Shown here in pieces: positions 10,740 through 22,364 of a DNA stretch of 64,000 nt; the stretch's first letter is position 1; each line of letters opens with the position of its first letter. The notes below the pieces were generated by a model. That model worked only from the letters and a program-made list of their open reading frames with translations. It ran no database searches and was not told the DNA's origin. A program made the position numbers and the translations under genes. The stretch covers positions 372,001 through 436,000 of the forward strand of contig JAQJVL010000519.1 in the NCBI GenBank assembly GCA_035578905.1, read 5' to 3'. Origin of the DNA: Stictocephala bisonia. Lineage: Eukaryota > Arthropoda > Insecta > Hemiptera > Membracidae.

Positions 10740-13700
10740 AAACTGACGTAGAGTAAAAAGCCTTAAGTAGCATGAAGAACATCTTTTAAATGCTTTTTGA
10801 TGCGAGCTAGAGTATGTTGGAACCTTATAGACATTGGCAATTCGTTAAAAAACTGTATACCCTTGTAAAACGGGCTCTGTTCATAAGATGACGTTCTATG
10901 CAGTGGAAAAGACACATTGCCACCAAATCTAGTCCCGTGCTCACGGAAATGTCCCAGTTCCACAAACTTGTCCCTATTTATAAATGTCAATATTAGGACT
11001 TCCTGGATGTACAGGGAAGGCACTGTAAGGATGCCTGCTTCTTTGAATATTTCTTTCAGGAATGAGGGCAGAGACCAAAAATTAACCTCAAAATTTGTTT
11101 CTGGGGTTTTAGCAGTTTTTATAGGTCAGAGAATCATCCCCAGACCGCTATACCATAACACAAAATACTTTCACAAAATCCTTTATAAATATCTATGAGT
11201 ATATTTCTGCTGCAAGTGGACTTAAGAATATGAATAGCAAACAAAGCAGAGTTAACTGGTTTTTTAAAATTCAGAATATGGACTTGCCATCTTATGAAGG
11301 GGTGAAAGGTAATGCCTAAAAACTTAACCGCATTTGAAAATTCAAAGTTTGATTTTTTTAAATCGGTTTTAATGTTGTTCTGGTTATTATTAAGTTTAAA
11401 ATGAAGAAATTGAGTTTTATTAGTGTTGAGATGAAAGCCATTATCCATAAACCAATCACCAAGGTTCTCCATTACCCCACTCAAGTTTTCGTTTAGTCTA
11501 CCTGTGTCTGCAGCTTTGATCAACATTGCAACATCATCTGCAAACATATTCAGATGACAATTCATCCCAGTAAAATGAAGATCATTTATGTAAATGAGAA
11601 ATAGGGCAGGAGATAGATTACAGCCTTGTGGGACACCTCTTTGGGAAAGTTTATAAAATGAAGAAACTGGTCCAGATGAAGAGCTATTAAGTGGGACCTT
11701 AACATCTGTAGTATGTCAGTTGGTTCAATAGGATAGAATGGTCCATACTGTCAAATGCCTTGGATAAGTCACAGAAGACTACCCAAAACTACTGCATCAG
11801 ATTTATTTTCAACCTGAGGCGAATGGATCATGTTACTCCATTTTTCTACCAATTATCTATCTTAAAGTTAAACAATCTTCGACAATTCCATATCCTGATA
11901 TTGTTGCACAGTATTCTTCAAAACCAAATTCCTAATTATCTGTCAGAGCAGTTTTTTTTATCTGTCACAAGTTGGTATGCGTAGAACAAGACGTGGTGAG
12001 TCAATGTTAGCTATTCCAGTTCACCGCACCACCACTTTCAACAAATCATTTATTGTCTCCGCGTGCAGGCTCTGGAATGCTCTGCCTGATAATATCAGAT
12101 CCATCGATAAGCGCACTAGGTTTGGGGCGGAGGTGAGGTGCTATCTGCTGCGGGCCTAGCGGGAGTAGTGGTTGGTGTCGCTGTGGCTTGGTGGTGGCGG
12201 TAATGAGTGATTATGCCGAATGAATGTAGTTTTGAATAAATGTTATGAATAACAGTAGTTTTGTTTGAGATAGTCGAAATATTTTTAAGTTTAAATATAA
12301 TGTTTCACATTTTTTGACTTTATATGTTTTACTTCGTACATTGCAATTTCTATTTTGTATTTCCTTGTAAATTGTTATTTATATTTGAAAATATCTTGTT
12401 ATGTATGATGAGGTTAAGTGGTAGAGAGGGCTTTGCAGCCCTAACTTCGCCTCTTGAATATAAATAAAGACGTTTTTTATTTCATTTCAGAAGACACCCA
12501 GCGTCCTTTGTGACTCATCCGAGGAATGAAGTACTTGGTTTGTGAATTCATATAACGCGGAGACAGTCGACTTTCCCTTCAGAAATTCAAATTGATTTCA
12601 TTTAAAATCTGGAACTTAGAAAGATAACTGATTAAACAGCATAGCGCTACTTTTTCATACGGTTTCTTAGACAAAAATGAAACCAAGACAACAGGTCAAT
12701 AGGTAGTTAACAAGGATTGGTCCTCTTTTTTGTAGAGTGGGTAGATAATGGTAAATTTTAGTTTGGATGGAAACTTGCCTTGTTCGAGAGATTGGTTGAT
12801 TAGAAGAGAGATAAGATAGGTGAGTTTCTGGCCGCAACATTTTAGAAGATTGAAGGAATTTTTTTTTTTTTTTTTGATTGAATCTCCTTCAATATTTCTT
12901 TGACACTGGTTGGGGCTAAAAACATTGAGCATGGCATTTGTGGGGTGTAACTCTCCAGTTTCTTTGAAGAGCCCATTTTACAAGGTGTGGGAGCTAAGGC
13001 TAGAGGGCCCTCAATAAAAAAAAATTATTAAAGTGCTCCGCAATTGATTGTTGGTCAGAAACCTTTTTGTTTTCAATGAATGCCTTCCTGTTTCCTTTTT
13101 TACAATATCCCACACAATTTTGGGAATGTTTTATGATTAATCAATTTGGGTAGTTATTGTTTTATCAAAATACATTTTCTTTGAGACTAGAATCAATTTA
13201 CGTAGCAACTCAACATAACATTTACAAATGTAAGAAGCTACAAAACCAGGATTATCTGACGTTTTTACTTCCACGCTCATTTCTCATATTTTCTCTAATG
13301 ACTTTTTTAATCCTTTAGTAAGCCAGGATTTTTGTGTGTAACATTTTTAACCAGTTTTCTAAGAAAATGTTCTTCAAAATTTAACAATAATACCCTTAAA
13401 AATGTATCAAATGTTTCATCGATGTCCAACTCAACATATGTCACCTCATCTCAATTAATCTTTGTCAAGGAAACTCTAAAGTTCATTTTGTTATTCTCAA
13501 AAAAATTCTTTTAAATGAACTACATTTATTACCTTTAATATTATTTTTAGCCCTGAAGTTAGCCACTTTCATAAGCTGAGCATTATGATCGAACAACCCA
13601 AGGTCAACTAGTTCAGTCTCACGTCAGTCTCATGTATATTATAGTTTGTTACTATGTAGTCGGTACAGGATTCTGATTGACTTGTGACTCTGGTTGGTTT

Positions 13701-14330
13701 GTCAATATGTGACAATAACCCAAATGACTCAAACAGACAAAACAATTCATGCTTTGTCAATGAATCGGCAAGAGTATTAATGTTCAAATCTCCGCAAATT
13801 ACGATGTCCTTGTTCTTTGATTCTTTAGAAATGATTACTTGTATTTTTTCCAATCGCTCAAAAAACACAGATTTGTTCCTTGCAGGATGGTGGTAAATTA
13901 CAATAACTAATAAAGGAGATTTATTGTTAATTAATATCTCAACTGCTGCACATTCAATTACATTCTCAACCGAACAGCTAAAAATATCATTCCTTGCCTT
14001 TGCAGGAGTGTTTTTTCTGAGTGCAACAAAAGCTCCCCCCCCTTACCCCATTTGATCTTCCATAAAAGGACAATACTTCCTATCCTATGAGACGGATTAA
14101 TATGTCAGAATTACTCTCACACAAACAATGTTCAGTTATGCAAAGGATATCTATTTTGAATTGTACTTATATTATGTCTAGATAAGCCAGTAACTCGTCA
14201 CTCTTATTGACAACGCTTCTTATATTTAGATGGAAAACCCAAGAGTCACAATTTTCTTTTGATCTACACTCACTTACATTATAAGCTTTTATCGAACTAC
14301 GAGTTTTGTGCTTGGGCTGTCTAAAAATGC
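10740..14330 (-). mobile_element. Degenerate LINE with endonuclease and reverse transcriptase, minus strand
   Basis: Read from right to left: an APE-type endonuclease start (FHLNIRSVVNKSDE near 14240, ITEHCLCES), its VICGDLNIN block (about 13800) and DYIVTNYN; RT start IIYPLYKKEDQ with TYRPV (about 12720), KGKSTVSALYEF, CDLSKAFDSMDHS, RGVPQGCNLSPALFLIYIND (about 11620), MFADDVAML (about 11535), KFLGITFHP, and the C-terminal PFYKGIQFFNELP ending at 10763. Frameshifts and internal stops are frequent. A 708-bp plus-strand element is inserted at 11780-12487, inside the CDLSKAFD codons. The FADD box and GVPQG block place it in the jockey/CR1 group but in a different family from the intact LINE at 40.7-46.1 kb. 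Confidence 0.85.
11780..12487 (+). mobile_element. 5'-truncated LINE 3' end nested in another LINE
   Basis: Flanked by an exact 8-bp duplication CAGAAGAC (11772-11779 and 12488-12495). It encodes the C-terminal domain after the RT: NYCIRFIFNLRRMDHVTPFF, then after a frameshift at about 11980 RRGESMLAIPVHRTTTF and SACRLWNALPDNIR, ending at 12157. The 3' UTR ends with stem AGGGCT(12427-12432)/AGCCCT(12437-12442), AACTTCGCCTC, an AATAAA-like run and a TTTCATTTCA tail. This is the best candidate for the LINE that donates the tail found on the SINE. Confidence 0.85.
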
Positions 14331-14710
14331 TTAGTAACTTAACAACTACTAGTTATGTCCAAGTTCATGCAATGGAGTGTCCGGGATTGGGTTCTGGGTT
14401 CAGCTGTACAAAGTACCTCTGTAGTGAAGACTGCATCACTTGAACCTGATAATATAGGTGGTAAATCGTAAAACCAACACTGGGTTTGATCAACATTTAT
14501 TTTAAATGATGTAATTTTACTACAAATTAGCAAATTTAATTTTAAATAATTAATTTTATATGTTTATTTTTACTTTAATACAACCATATAAAATTAATTA
14601 GGAAATCACACAAATGAGTATAATATTATAGTTTAGCAAGATTAATCAGCAATACAATATTTTCACCTGGTACAAACAAGTTAATTATGTTCAGTATAAT
14701 TAAAAAATTA
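14331..14710. other. Unassigned
   Basis: AT-rich DNA beyond the 5' side of the minus-strand LINE. Nothing recognisable. Confidence 0.3.
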
Positions 14711-14816
14711 AGACCCATCCGCCCACCCATACACGTACAGTGGTATTAACCCACCAACACACCCATACACGTAGTGGTATTGACCCACCTACCTACCCAT
14801 ACATGTACAATGACGT
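14711..14816. repeat. Minisatellite, three units of the dispersed family
   Basis: Three units of CCCACCCATACACGTACAGTGGTATTGA type with small variations, same orientation as 2371-2640. Confidence 0.85.
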
Positions 14817-17800
14817 GTATAAGAAATACAACAACGTGTAGGACATCTTATGTTTTTTAATATCACTAAATTTACAATATTTTTTAACTTCATATACTTA
14901 ATTGGAATCGTCCTTATATCCACATGTAATTTCACAATCGTCTCACAATGCACACGTAGAGTGAGATAGAGCACCTGCACCTGTAGGATGGCGCTTCAAC
15001 AACTTCCTGTTATTATACCTCTCCCATCCTAAGACGGAGTGGGGTCGAGTGTGTGTGTAGTAGTAGTAACTCGCGGTCTAGAGTTCCAGCGCCGCATAGC
15101 AGAATTCAGTTGTCCCTAATGCCAGCTGCACCACCTTAAGAATGTCTAGTAGTGATTCAAACAGACTGTAAAAATGATTCAGACAATACTCTTTTGAGAG
15201 CCAACAAACTACAAACTTTTGTACGCAGCAACAAATTACTAAATATTGTAATTTTCACTACAGTATAAAGTTGAGCAAATAATGTAGCTTCCATAAAATT
15301 GTTCTATATACTATTCTGGAAGATTTAAAAGTGGAACTCCGGTGTTCACATCTCACAATACTAAGTAGAACGTATGAGCTAACTGATTGCCAGAATCTGA
15401 CTGACTGACTGGGGAATAGGGGTGCCAATGAATTAGTCTTGTTATAAATCAAGGGTCCATGTGGACACCCTCTTCTTATTGACCAGCACCCTTGAGACAG
15501 GGACAGTCATTGAAAATATAGAGATAGGCAGAGTGTAACTATATATTGCAATATGAATGTCTTTATTTTGGAAAAATGTATTTATAGTTTTAACATTTGT
15601 TCTTCCTTTATACCAGTTTATAAAGCCTTGCTGGTAATAAATTTTCTAATTATTGCTCTTTTATGAATGTTGCTTATGCTAAAAGAAGAGCTTCATGCAT
15701 CAAATTGAATGGTATGTATTTTAATCAAATTCTCAAGTGCTCCCCATGATTTTAAAGCATAATATGAAAGAAAACTTTTGGAAAATCAAAGACCCAGGTA
15801 GTGATAGGTTTGTAAGTGTGTAAATCCAAATTTTAAATACTCAATACTGTATTGCCAACATGTGTTCCCAACTTCCATCATCGCAAAGTAATAAATCATT
15901 TGTTGTGGTTTTAAATAATTTCCTTTTAAGAATATGTTTCTGTAATATTTATCAACAATGACTGTAATGTTATGTCTTACTTATGTACAATACTTCTCTG
16001 AGACTCAATTTAATTGCACTGTTCACTATGATACTGCAATTCACTAACAGTGGATGCAGACAGACAACGACAGATTGCTCCTTCAGTGACAGTAAGAATA
16101 CAAGGCCAGCGTACAACACTGTTTATAGTTCAGTGGGAGATAGCCAGTCGTCATAGTGGCATACACAGTAAACTTCTATCTGGTCATTTTTAGCTTAATA
16201 AGTGAAGACAAAACTTAAGAAAGTGGACAAATGATAAGCAGCCTTACAATTTTTATCCTACAGATCTGAACTTGTGAATAAATGTAATAAAATAAATGAT
16301 AATCCAAAGGTAAACCAAAATGAAAATGCATCGCCCCTGTTTCTATAATCCCCCCTTTTTCATTTGCCAATGGACTGTTATAACTCTTCTTAGAAGGCTT
16401 CAGCTGAATCATGTTCAAGCTAGAAACAAAATTATATATGCTTGTTAAATCCTAAGGTATTAATGAAATCAGTCTCATTAAACTTGGATGTATGTTGTTA
16501 AAAGGTGACTTCAACTTAAAGAGGATCAGTTATTTAATTTTATAAATATATCACATTTATAACAGAAGCAGAACGATTGTAATCCTAAAAATAGATTATT
16601 GGATACAGAATTTAAATTCATAAGTAAATAGCTCTGAAAATTAATGTTACTGTACAGTACACCTGTAAATGTCAATAAGGTCTGAGAGAAAATGTCATTA
16701 AAACATTTGCACAATAGAAAATACTGTAAATATATCCATCTATGTTTATAGTTTTTTCTGTGCAGTGTTAAAATGTCTCAATTGTAAAATAATGATACAT
16801 TTATGCTATATTACTTAGCATTGTGCATATAAGGTTGTTTCTTATTAATTTTAAAACAATCGAACTATTACCAGTAATGTAAAAAATAAAAGCTGTAAAA
16901 AGATGAACATGAACATTTAATATTCATTTGACATGGTCCATTTAAAAAAATGCAAATCTACTTGTATATGTAGTAAGATCAAGATATAGTTTTACTACGA
17001 AGAGATAATTAAGAGAGATCGTTTGTTTTAGAAGCAGGATGATGGGATTGTCAGCCATGTGACAGGGAGAGGGAGAAGTGATAAAAGATATGAGTGAGTG
17101 ACTTCGCTGTTCCAATGGTAGTCTCAGAGGACACAATGGAGAATGAAGAGAAAAACTTGGAAAGAGTGGCCTTTAACAGGATCCAACCCAGCTCTCAAAT
17201 AAAGTAAGCAGTTTAAAAGCTTTGTTAAAATAAATACAGTTGGTTAGTCATTGTTATGTAATATACTATGCCTCGTATTATATAAATTGTGTTTTTAGTG
17301 TGTCTAACCTAATTATGTTATTATCTATAGTGATAAATATTGACTCGACTTTAAATAGTTTAAAAAGTGATTTATTATGTAAAAAATGTGTCTGCCAAAA
17401 ATGTATTATGTATAAATTCAGGATGGTTAGTAAGAATGTGTTTTAATCAAGTCTTGTTTGTACCGTTTTTAGCGTATTTATGTTTATATTAGTTGAGATA
17501 TTCTTTTGCTGATTTTAAGAATAATAAATTTTCACTCATTCTTGCTTTCTCTGTGTTTGTGTATGGATTTTATAAAATACAGTATTAGCATTATTAATTT
17601 TGAGAAAATGTCTTCCCAATCTATCAGTAATTTACTTTACAGCCAACGTATTTCCTCATAAAAATTACTTAAAACACATAATTTTATTTGTTGAAAAAAA
17701 TTAGTTTCTATGGCATCGCCATAAATATTCAGAAAAATAATTTTTGTAGGTAAATTTGCGGACTGAAATCAGCTTATCAGTATCTGTTTTATAGGGTCAC

Positions 17801-18162
17801 TGTATAATAGATAGCAGGGTTGACAAACAGCTTACACAATTATAACTGGACTACTTTTTAAAATACAGTAGAGTTTAGATAAGTAGAAAATGTGATTATA
17901 AAACTTCACATAAATAGAAAAAGTAGAAAACTTCTCGATAAATAAAGCCATGATTTAACCGATAATATTTTGTTTATTAGTTTTAGGACATTTTTATGAA
18001 TTAACATCAGAAAATAGTTTACTTTTATACCAAATAGGTTCAGTCATTAAGACTCTAAAGCTCAGTCACATTGACTTAGATTGTAACTTATAATCAAAAC
18101 TCAAACAGTTCTAATAATAACAATTGATAAACTATATTTGATGTTTACAACATATGATCTTA
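14817..18162. other. Unassigned, with one weak candidate start exon
   Basis: No exon can be firmly supported. The only gene-like signal is an ATG at 17136 opening 22 codons (MENEEKNLERVAFNRIQPSS, then Q and I) before a donor-like AAA|GTAAGC at 17205. Its phase does not match the first visible Tret1-like exon at 37394, so any link would need another exon between. The patch at 14950-15130 is GC-richer than its surroundings but shows no long frame. Confidence 0.3.
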
Positions 18163-19051
18163 TCTATATATATAAAATCCAATGTATGTTTGTTTGTCTA
18201 TCCTTTATGCGCTACCAAACCGTCCAGCCGATCGACATGAAACTTGGGGAAGTTGTTCTATATACCCCAGGGAAGGTTTCTGTCCTATTCCCGTTTCTTT
18301 AATCCCTCAGGGCTCCATCCCTTGGACTTCTAAAGTTTCATTGTTAATCAAATAGCAGAATGCATGAAGGTATAATAAGTCAAATATAAAAAGAATATCA
18401 GCTGTGGGTTTTAAATATGTCAAAATTAAATTAAACCATGTATTAATTTTTTAAACTGTTTATATTTTTATGTTTTGATTTCTTGTGAAGCTATATTAAT
18501 TGATTGATTTATTTGATTAACAGCTGTTAAATAAAAAAAAAAAATTGGGTGTGCGTCGGACCACACGGTGGAAGTTATACTTCTCTGGCCATTCTCATAC
18601 ACCCACTCACGCACACAAACAGACAGGATATATAAATGAAATATAAGACATTTTTCAATATTATTCAATATATTTATCTTCAATATATTATACGTGACTT
18701 CATTATTATATTATACACCTATATTATCATTATCAGTAATTTCTTCGATTAACAATCGATTAATCGATAGTTCTTAAAAATTTGTTCTTACTTTTCAGCG
18801 TGACGCGGTTTCTCGACCAACATCCCATCCCAAAGTGTCTAACGGGCGCAAAGAAGTATAACTTCAACAAATAGAATAAAATTGTGGTAGGCAAAACTTT
18901 CAAAATTAAAAATAATTGAGTACAGTAGTAAACTACACAAAACATCAGCTGTTGTAAATTGGATACTGTGTAAACTGAAAGGTTGCTGCACATTTCAATG
19001 ATACAATCAAAACTCAATATTATGACCGGCGAAGCGGGCGGGTACAGCTAG
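18163..19051 (+). mobile_element. Non-autonomous Helitron
   Basis: The 5' end TCTATATATATAAAATCC (18163 on), followed by a GTTTGTTTGTCTATCC and CCGTCCAGCCGATCGACATG block, is the usual insect Helitron start. The 3' end has a GC-rich hairpin-like stretch ACCGGCGAAGCGGGCGGGT (19025-19043) and terminates in CTAG at 19048-19051. The flanking bases are A before TC and T after CTAG, as expected for Helitron insertion between A and T without duplication. At 889 bp with no Rep or helicase motif it is non-autonomous. A 13-bp inverted pair GAAGTTATACTTC (18571-18583)/GAAGTATAACTTC (18853-18865) lies inside. Confidence 0.88.
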
Positions 19052-19531
19052 TAGTTTTATATTTTGTTGTGATTTCTTTCTAATTGTAATATGCACTTAA
19101 CTGTATATGACAATATAAGTAATTGTAGTGGTGAGTGAACGATAAATACTGTGCTCTCAACCTTAGGTGAGTAAAATTAACACAAATCTAAAACTCGTAA
19201 AATTATCTTCAGTTTGGTTGTAAACTTTTAATATAGCTAGTTAATTCTTATGAAAGATCAGCCGCAAATAAGGAATTGGTGAATGCTGTTACTTGAACAG
19301 ATACTAGACATAAAACTATTAATTTACATAAATTCTAATCAATTTTGAACAAAAGAGTCTCATGGACTGTATTTTTTAATGGATTGATTTTGATCATGGA
19401 ATCCAACAACACATCTTTTAGATGTGTTCGTTAAATTTTAAACTATTCAAGTTGAGTTACGTTGTATCCTTATTTCGTTCACATTATAAAGAGCTATTAA
19501 TTCTTTTCAGCTAGACTTAAATAGAATGTTG
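19052..19531. other. Unassigned AT-rich spacer
   Basis: No gene or element seen between the Helitron and the 97-bp tandem repeat. Confidence 0.3.
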
Positions 19532-19903
19532 CTATTTATTGATTTGTGCTTTCTCAGCAATTTCAATTATTGTAATAAATAAGACTTACTGGGAAAATAA
19601 GACAAAATTAATGTAAATTTAAAAAATCCTATTTATTGATTTGTGCTTTCTATGCAATTCAAATTATTGTAATAAATAACACTTACTGGGAAAATAAGAC
19701 AAAATTAATGTAAATTTTAAAGATGCTATTTATTGATTTGAGCTTTCTCTGCAATTCGAATTATAGTAAAAAATAACACTTGCTAGGAAAATAAAACAAA
19801 ATTAATGTACATTTTAAAAATGCTATTTATTGATTTTTGCTTTCTGTGCAATTCCAATTATTGTAAAATATAACACTTGCTGGGAAAATGAGACAAAATT
19901 AAT
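19532..19903. repeat. Tandem repeat, four units of exactly 97 bp
   Basis: Units start at 19532, 19629, 19726 and 19823 with CTATTTATTGATTT and contain GCTTTCTCTGCAATTC, AATAAATAACACTTGCTGGG and AAAATTAATGTAAATTT. Divergence between units is moderate but the period is constant. The fourth unit breaks off near 19903. Confidence 0.9.
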
Positions 19904-20479
19904 CGTAGAACGCGAATAGTGCTATTTTCAAACTTATACGCGATTGTGGAAGTAGGTACATCGCATGCTCTTTTGTGATCACATCAAGCAAGTGTGACAA
20001 ACTTGGTACCAATCGACGCAATCGAATGTTCTGTTCTGTAAATTTCATATTTTTAATAATTTTTTAATACAATTTTATAAACGTAGGAATAAAATTAAAA
20101 CGTACAATACAACTTGAAATTCCCGCCCGGCGGGGGGTCGGGAATGTGAAAAATGGCTGATGTTTGTCGCATAACTGCACAATAACCAATAGTCGGAATC
20201 AGGTGTACAAACTGTGTACATCTTTGTTTATACACAACGCTCTCTCGATCGCTCGTATTTACGACAATAAGTGTTGTGTAGTTCATATATATTTTAGTAG
20301 AAGTGACAGTGCATAAAAAGAAATTAGTTTTAGGCATTGTTCCTACCACTAATCAACATTACATTATATTTATATAAAGGCTCTTGCAGTAGCACTTCAA
20401 AATCATAATAATAACAATCCTATATACAAATAATGGAATATAGGGCTAAAAACAGGCTGGATAACTAAGAGTGAGTAAA
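19904..20479. other. Unassigned, short GC-rich patch
   Basis: No supported gene. A CCCGCCCGGCGGGGGGTCGGG patch lies at about 20121-20142, unusual for this AT-rich window. Confidence 0.3.
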
Positions 20480-22360
20480 ATATTTCATCTTTTTAGTGTA
20501 TTTTAATTTTACAACCATGTATATATTTGTTGAAAAAAGTAACTTAAATATAAATAGTGAATTGAATAGTAATTCACAAACCAGTGACTCTAGGTCTGTG
20601 GTTACACCTAGAGATGTGTCAATTGCTGCTAAAAAAATGAAATGTTCAAACATTGCTGATATATATACCATATGTAAAATAATCTCTGAAAAGAAATCAT
20701 TGATAGTATATCTGAGCCTTTAGCGACATGCATAAATTGCCTTCTTGAGGAGGGAATATTTCCAGATGCACTTAAAGTCTCTTGGGTTTGTCCTATCTAT
20801 AAAAAAGGTCCGAAAGACCAGCCTGGGAGTTTTCGCCCAATATCAATTATTCCAGTTTTGAGAAAGCTGATTGAAGTAATTGTAAATGAACAGATTATGA
20901 ATTATTTGGAAAGAAATGATATTTTTCATCAAAGCAATTTGGATTTAGAAAAAACAAGTCGACCATAAATGTCCTTGACAATTTAGTAAGACAGATTCAC
21001 CAATCATTTGAAAATAAAAACATTGCTCAGGCCACTTTCTGTGACCTGAGTAAGGCCTTCGATTGTGTTGAGAGTAATAAGCTAACATTAAAATTAAATT
21101 ACTGTGGTATCCGTGGTTTTCCTTTAAAATTTTTTAAATCTTATCTTTATAATCGTAAACAAATTTTTTCTTTGATGGAAAATTCTCAAAAGAGGTTGCA
21201 GTGGAATGGGGCGTGCCTCAGGGCTCAGTCCTTGGATCCATTATCTTCTTGATCTATATAAACGATTTGCCATCTGCAGTAAATTCAAAAACTATACTTT
21301 ATGCAGACGACTCAACATTCTTCACCACTAGTAGTAACAATACTCAACTTGATGAAATGGCAAATGGGACTTTGAAAAATGCATCTATTTCGTTTCATAG
21401 TAATGGCCTTTTATTGAATCAAGAAAAAACTCAAAATTTAATCTTTACTATGAATAATAATGTTATGTCTAAAAATAAGTGTAATAACAAAACTACCTCT
21501 GTTTCATCAGCAAAGTTTTTAGGAATTCACATTGATAGCCAATTATCTTGGACCTCACACATTGATTATTTGAGTACTAGACTATCAAGAGTGATTTATT
21601 TATTAAATCGTATAAAAATTTTTGTCCCGATAGTCTATGTGAAAACTGCATACTTTGCATACTTCCAATCGGTTTTTAGATATGGGCTAACTCTATATGG
21701 GAACTGTACCAGAATACAGGAGATCCTCATCCTGTGTTATCTCCAACAGTGACCCAAAGGAACACTGCAGACCATTATTTAAAAAATTACAAATTCCTAC
21801 TGTAATTAACCTGTATATTTATGATCTGGCCATTTACATTCTGGATAATCCAAATTTACTAAACTTTAAACAAAACATTCATAAATTATAACACCGGAAA
21901 TAAGACACAAACCACAATAGGATTTCACAGACTAAGCAAGACTCTGAATAGCCACATAGTTTTAGCATTAAAAATTTACAATAAATTACAACATTTAATT
22001 TCAATATATTCCTTTAAATCTTTAAAATAAATTCTATCACTGGCTTACAAACACACCCTTTTACAGTTTGGATGAATTTTTTTGAGTTGAAAATCCTCAA
22101 TTCTGAAACTAGTTTTCAGTTGAATTTTCACTTTCACAGACAGCTTCATTGGTTTTTCGTTGTGTTCTCTTGCCATTTGGAAAATAATTTGATGAGTTAA
22201 TGTTATCATTGCCAATTGTTGTTGCACTTAAGAAGTTGGTATCTAGGAAGTGAACTTATGTATTGTATGTTGTGCTTGACTTTGCCATTGCTGTAATTTG
22301 ACGTTGTCAATAATTTGTTAATTATTTTTACGACAATAAACGATAATTTGATTTGATTTG
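20480..22360 (+). mobile_element. 5'-truncated LINE copy, CR1/jockey group
   Basis: Plus-strand ORF2 remnant: VTPRDVSIAAKKMKCSN near 20605, CPIYKKGPKD and SFRPISIIPVL near 20790-20860, a frameshifted region through CDLSKAFDCV (about 21040-21070), then an open stretch with WGVPQGSVLG, YADDSTFFTT and KFLGIHIDSQLSW (21201-21752), and a frameshift before NLYIYDLAIYIL. Block order and wording match the intact ORF2 at 41071-43914. The 3' end has TTGACGTTGTCAAT, ACGACAATAAA and an ATTTG tail. Endonuclease and ORF1 are lost. Confidence 0.88.
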
Positions 22361-22364
22361 TAAC

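Noticed and set aside
10763..11198. Two opposing frames of about 90 codons
   Set aside because: The minus-strand one is the LINE C-terminus; the plus-strand one is its antisense shadow.
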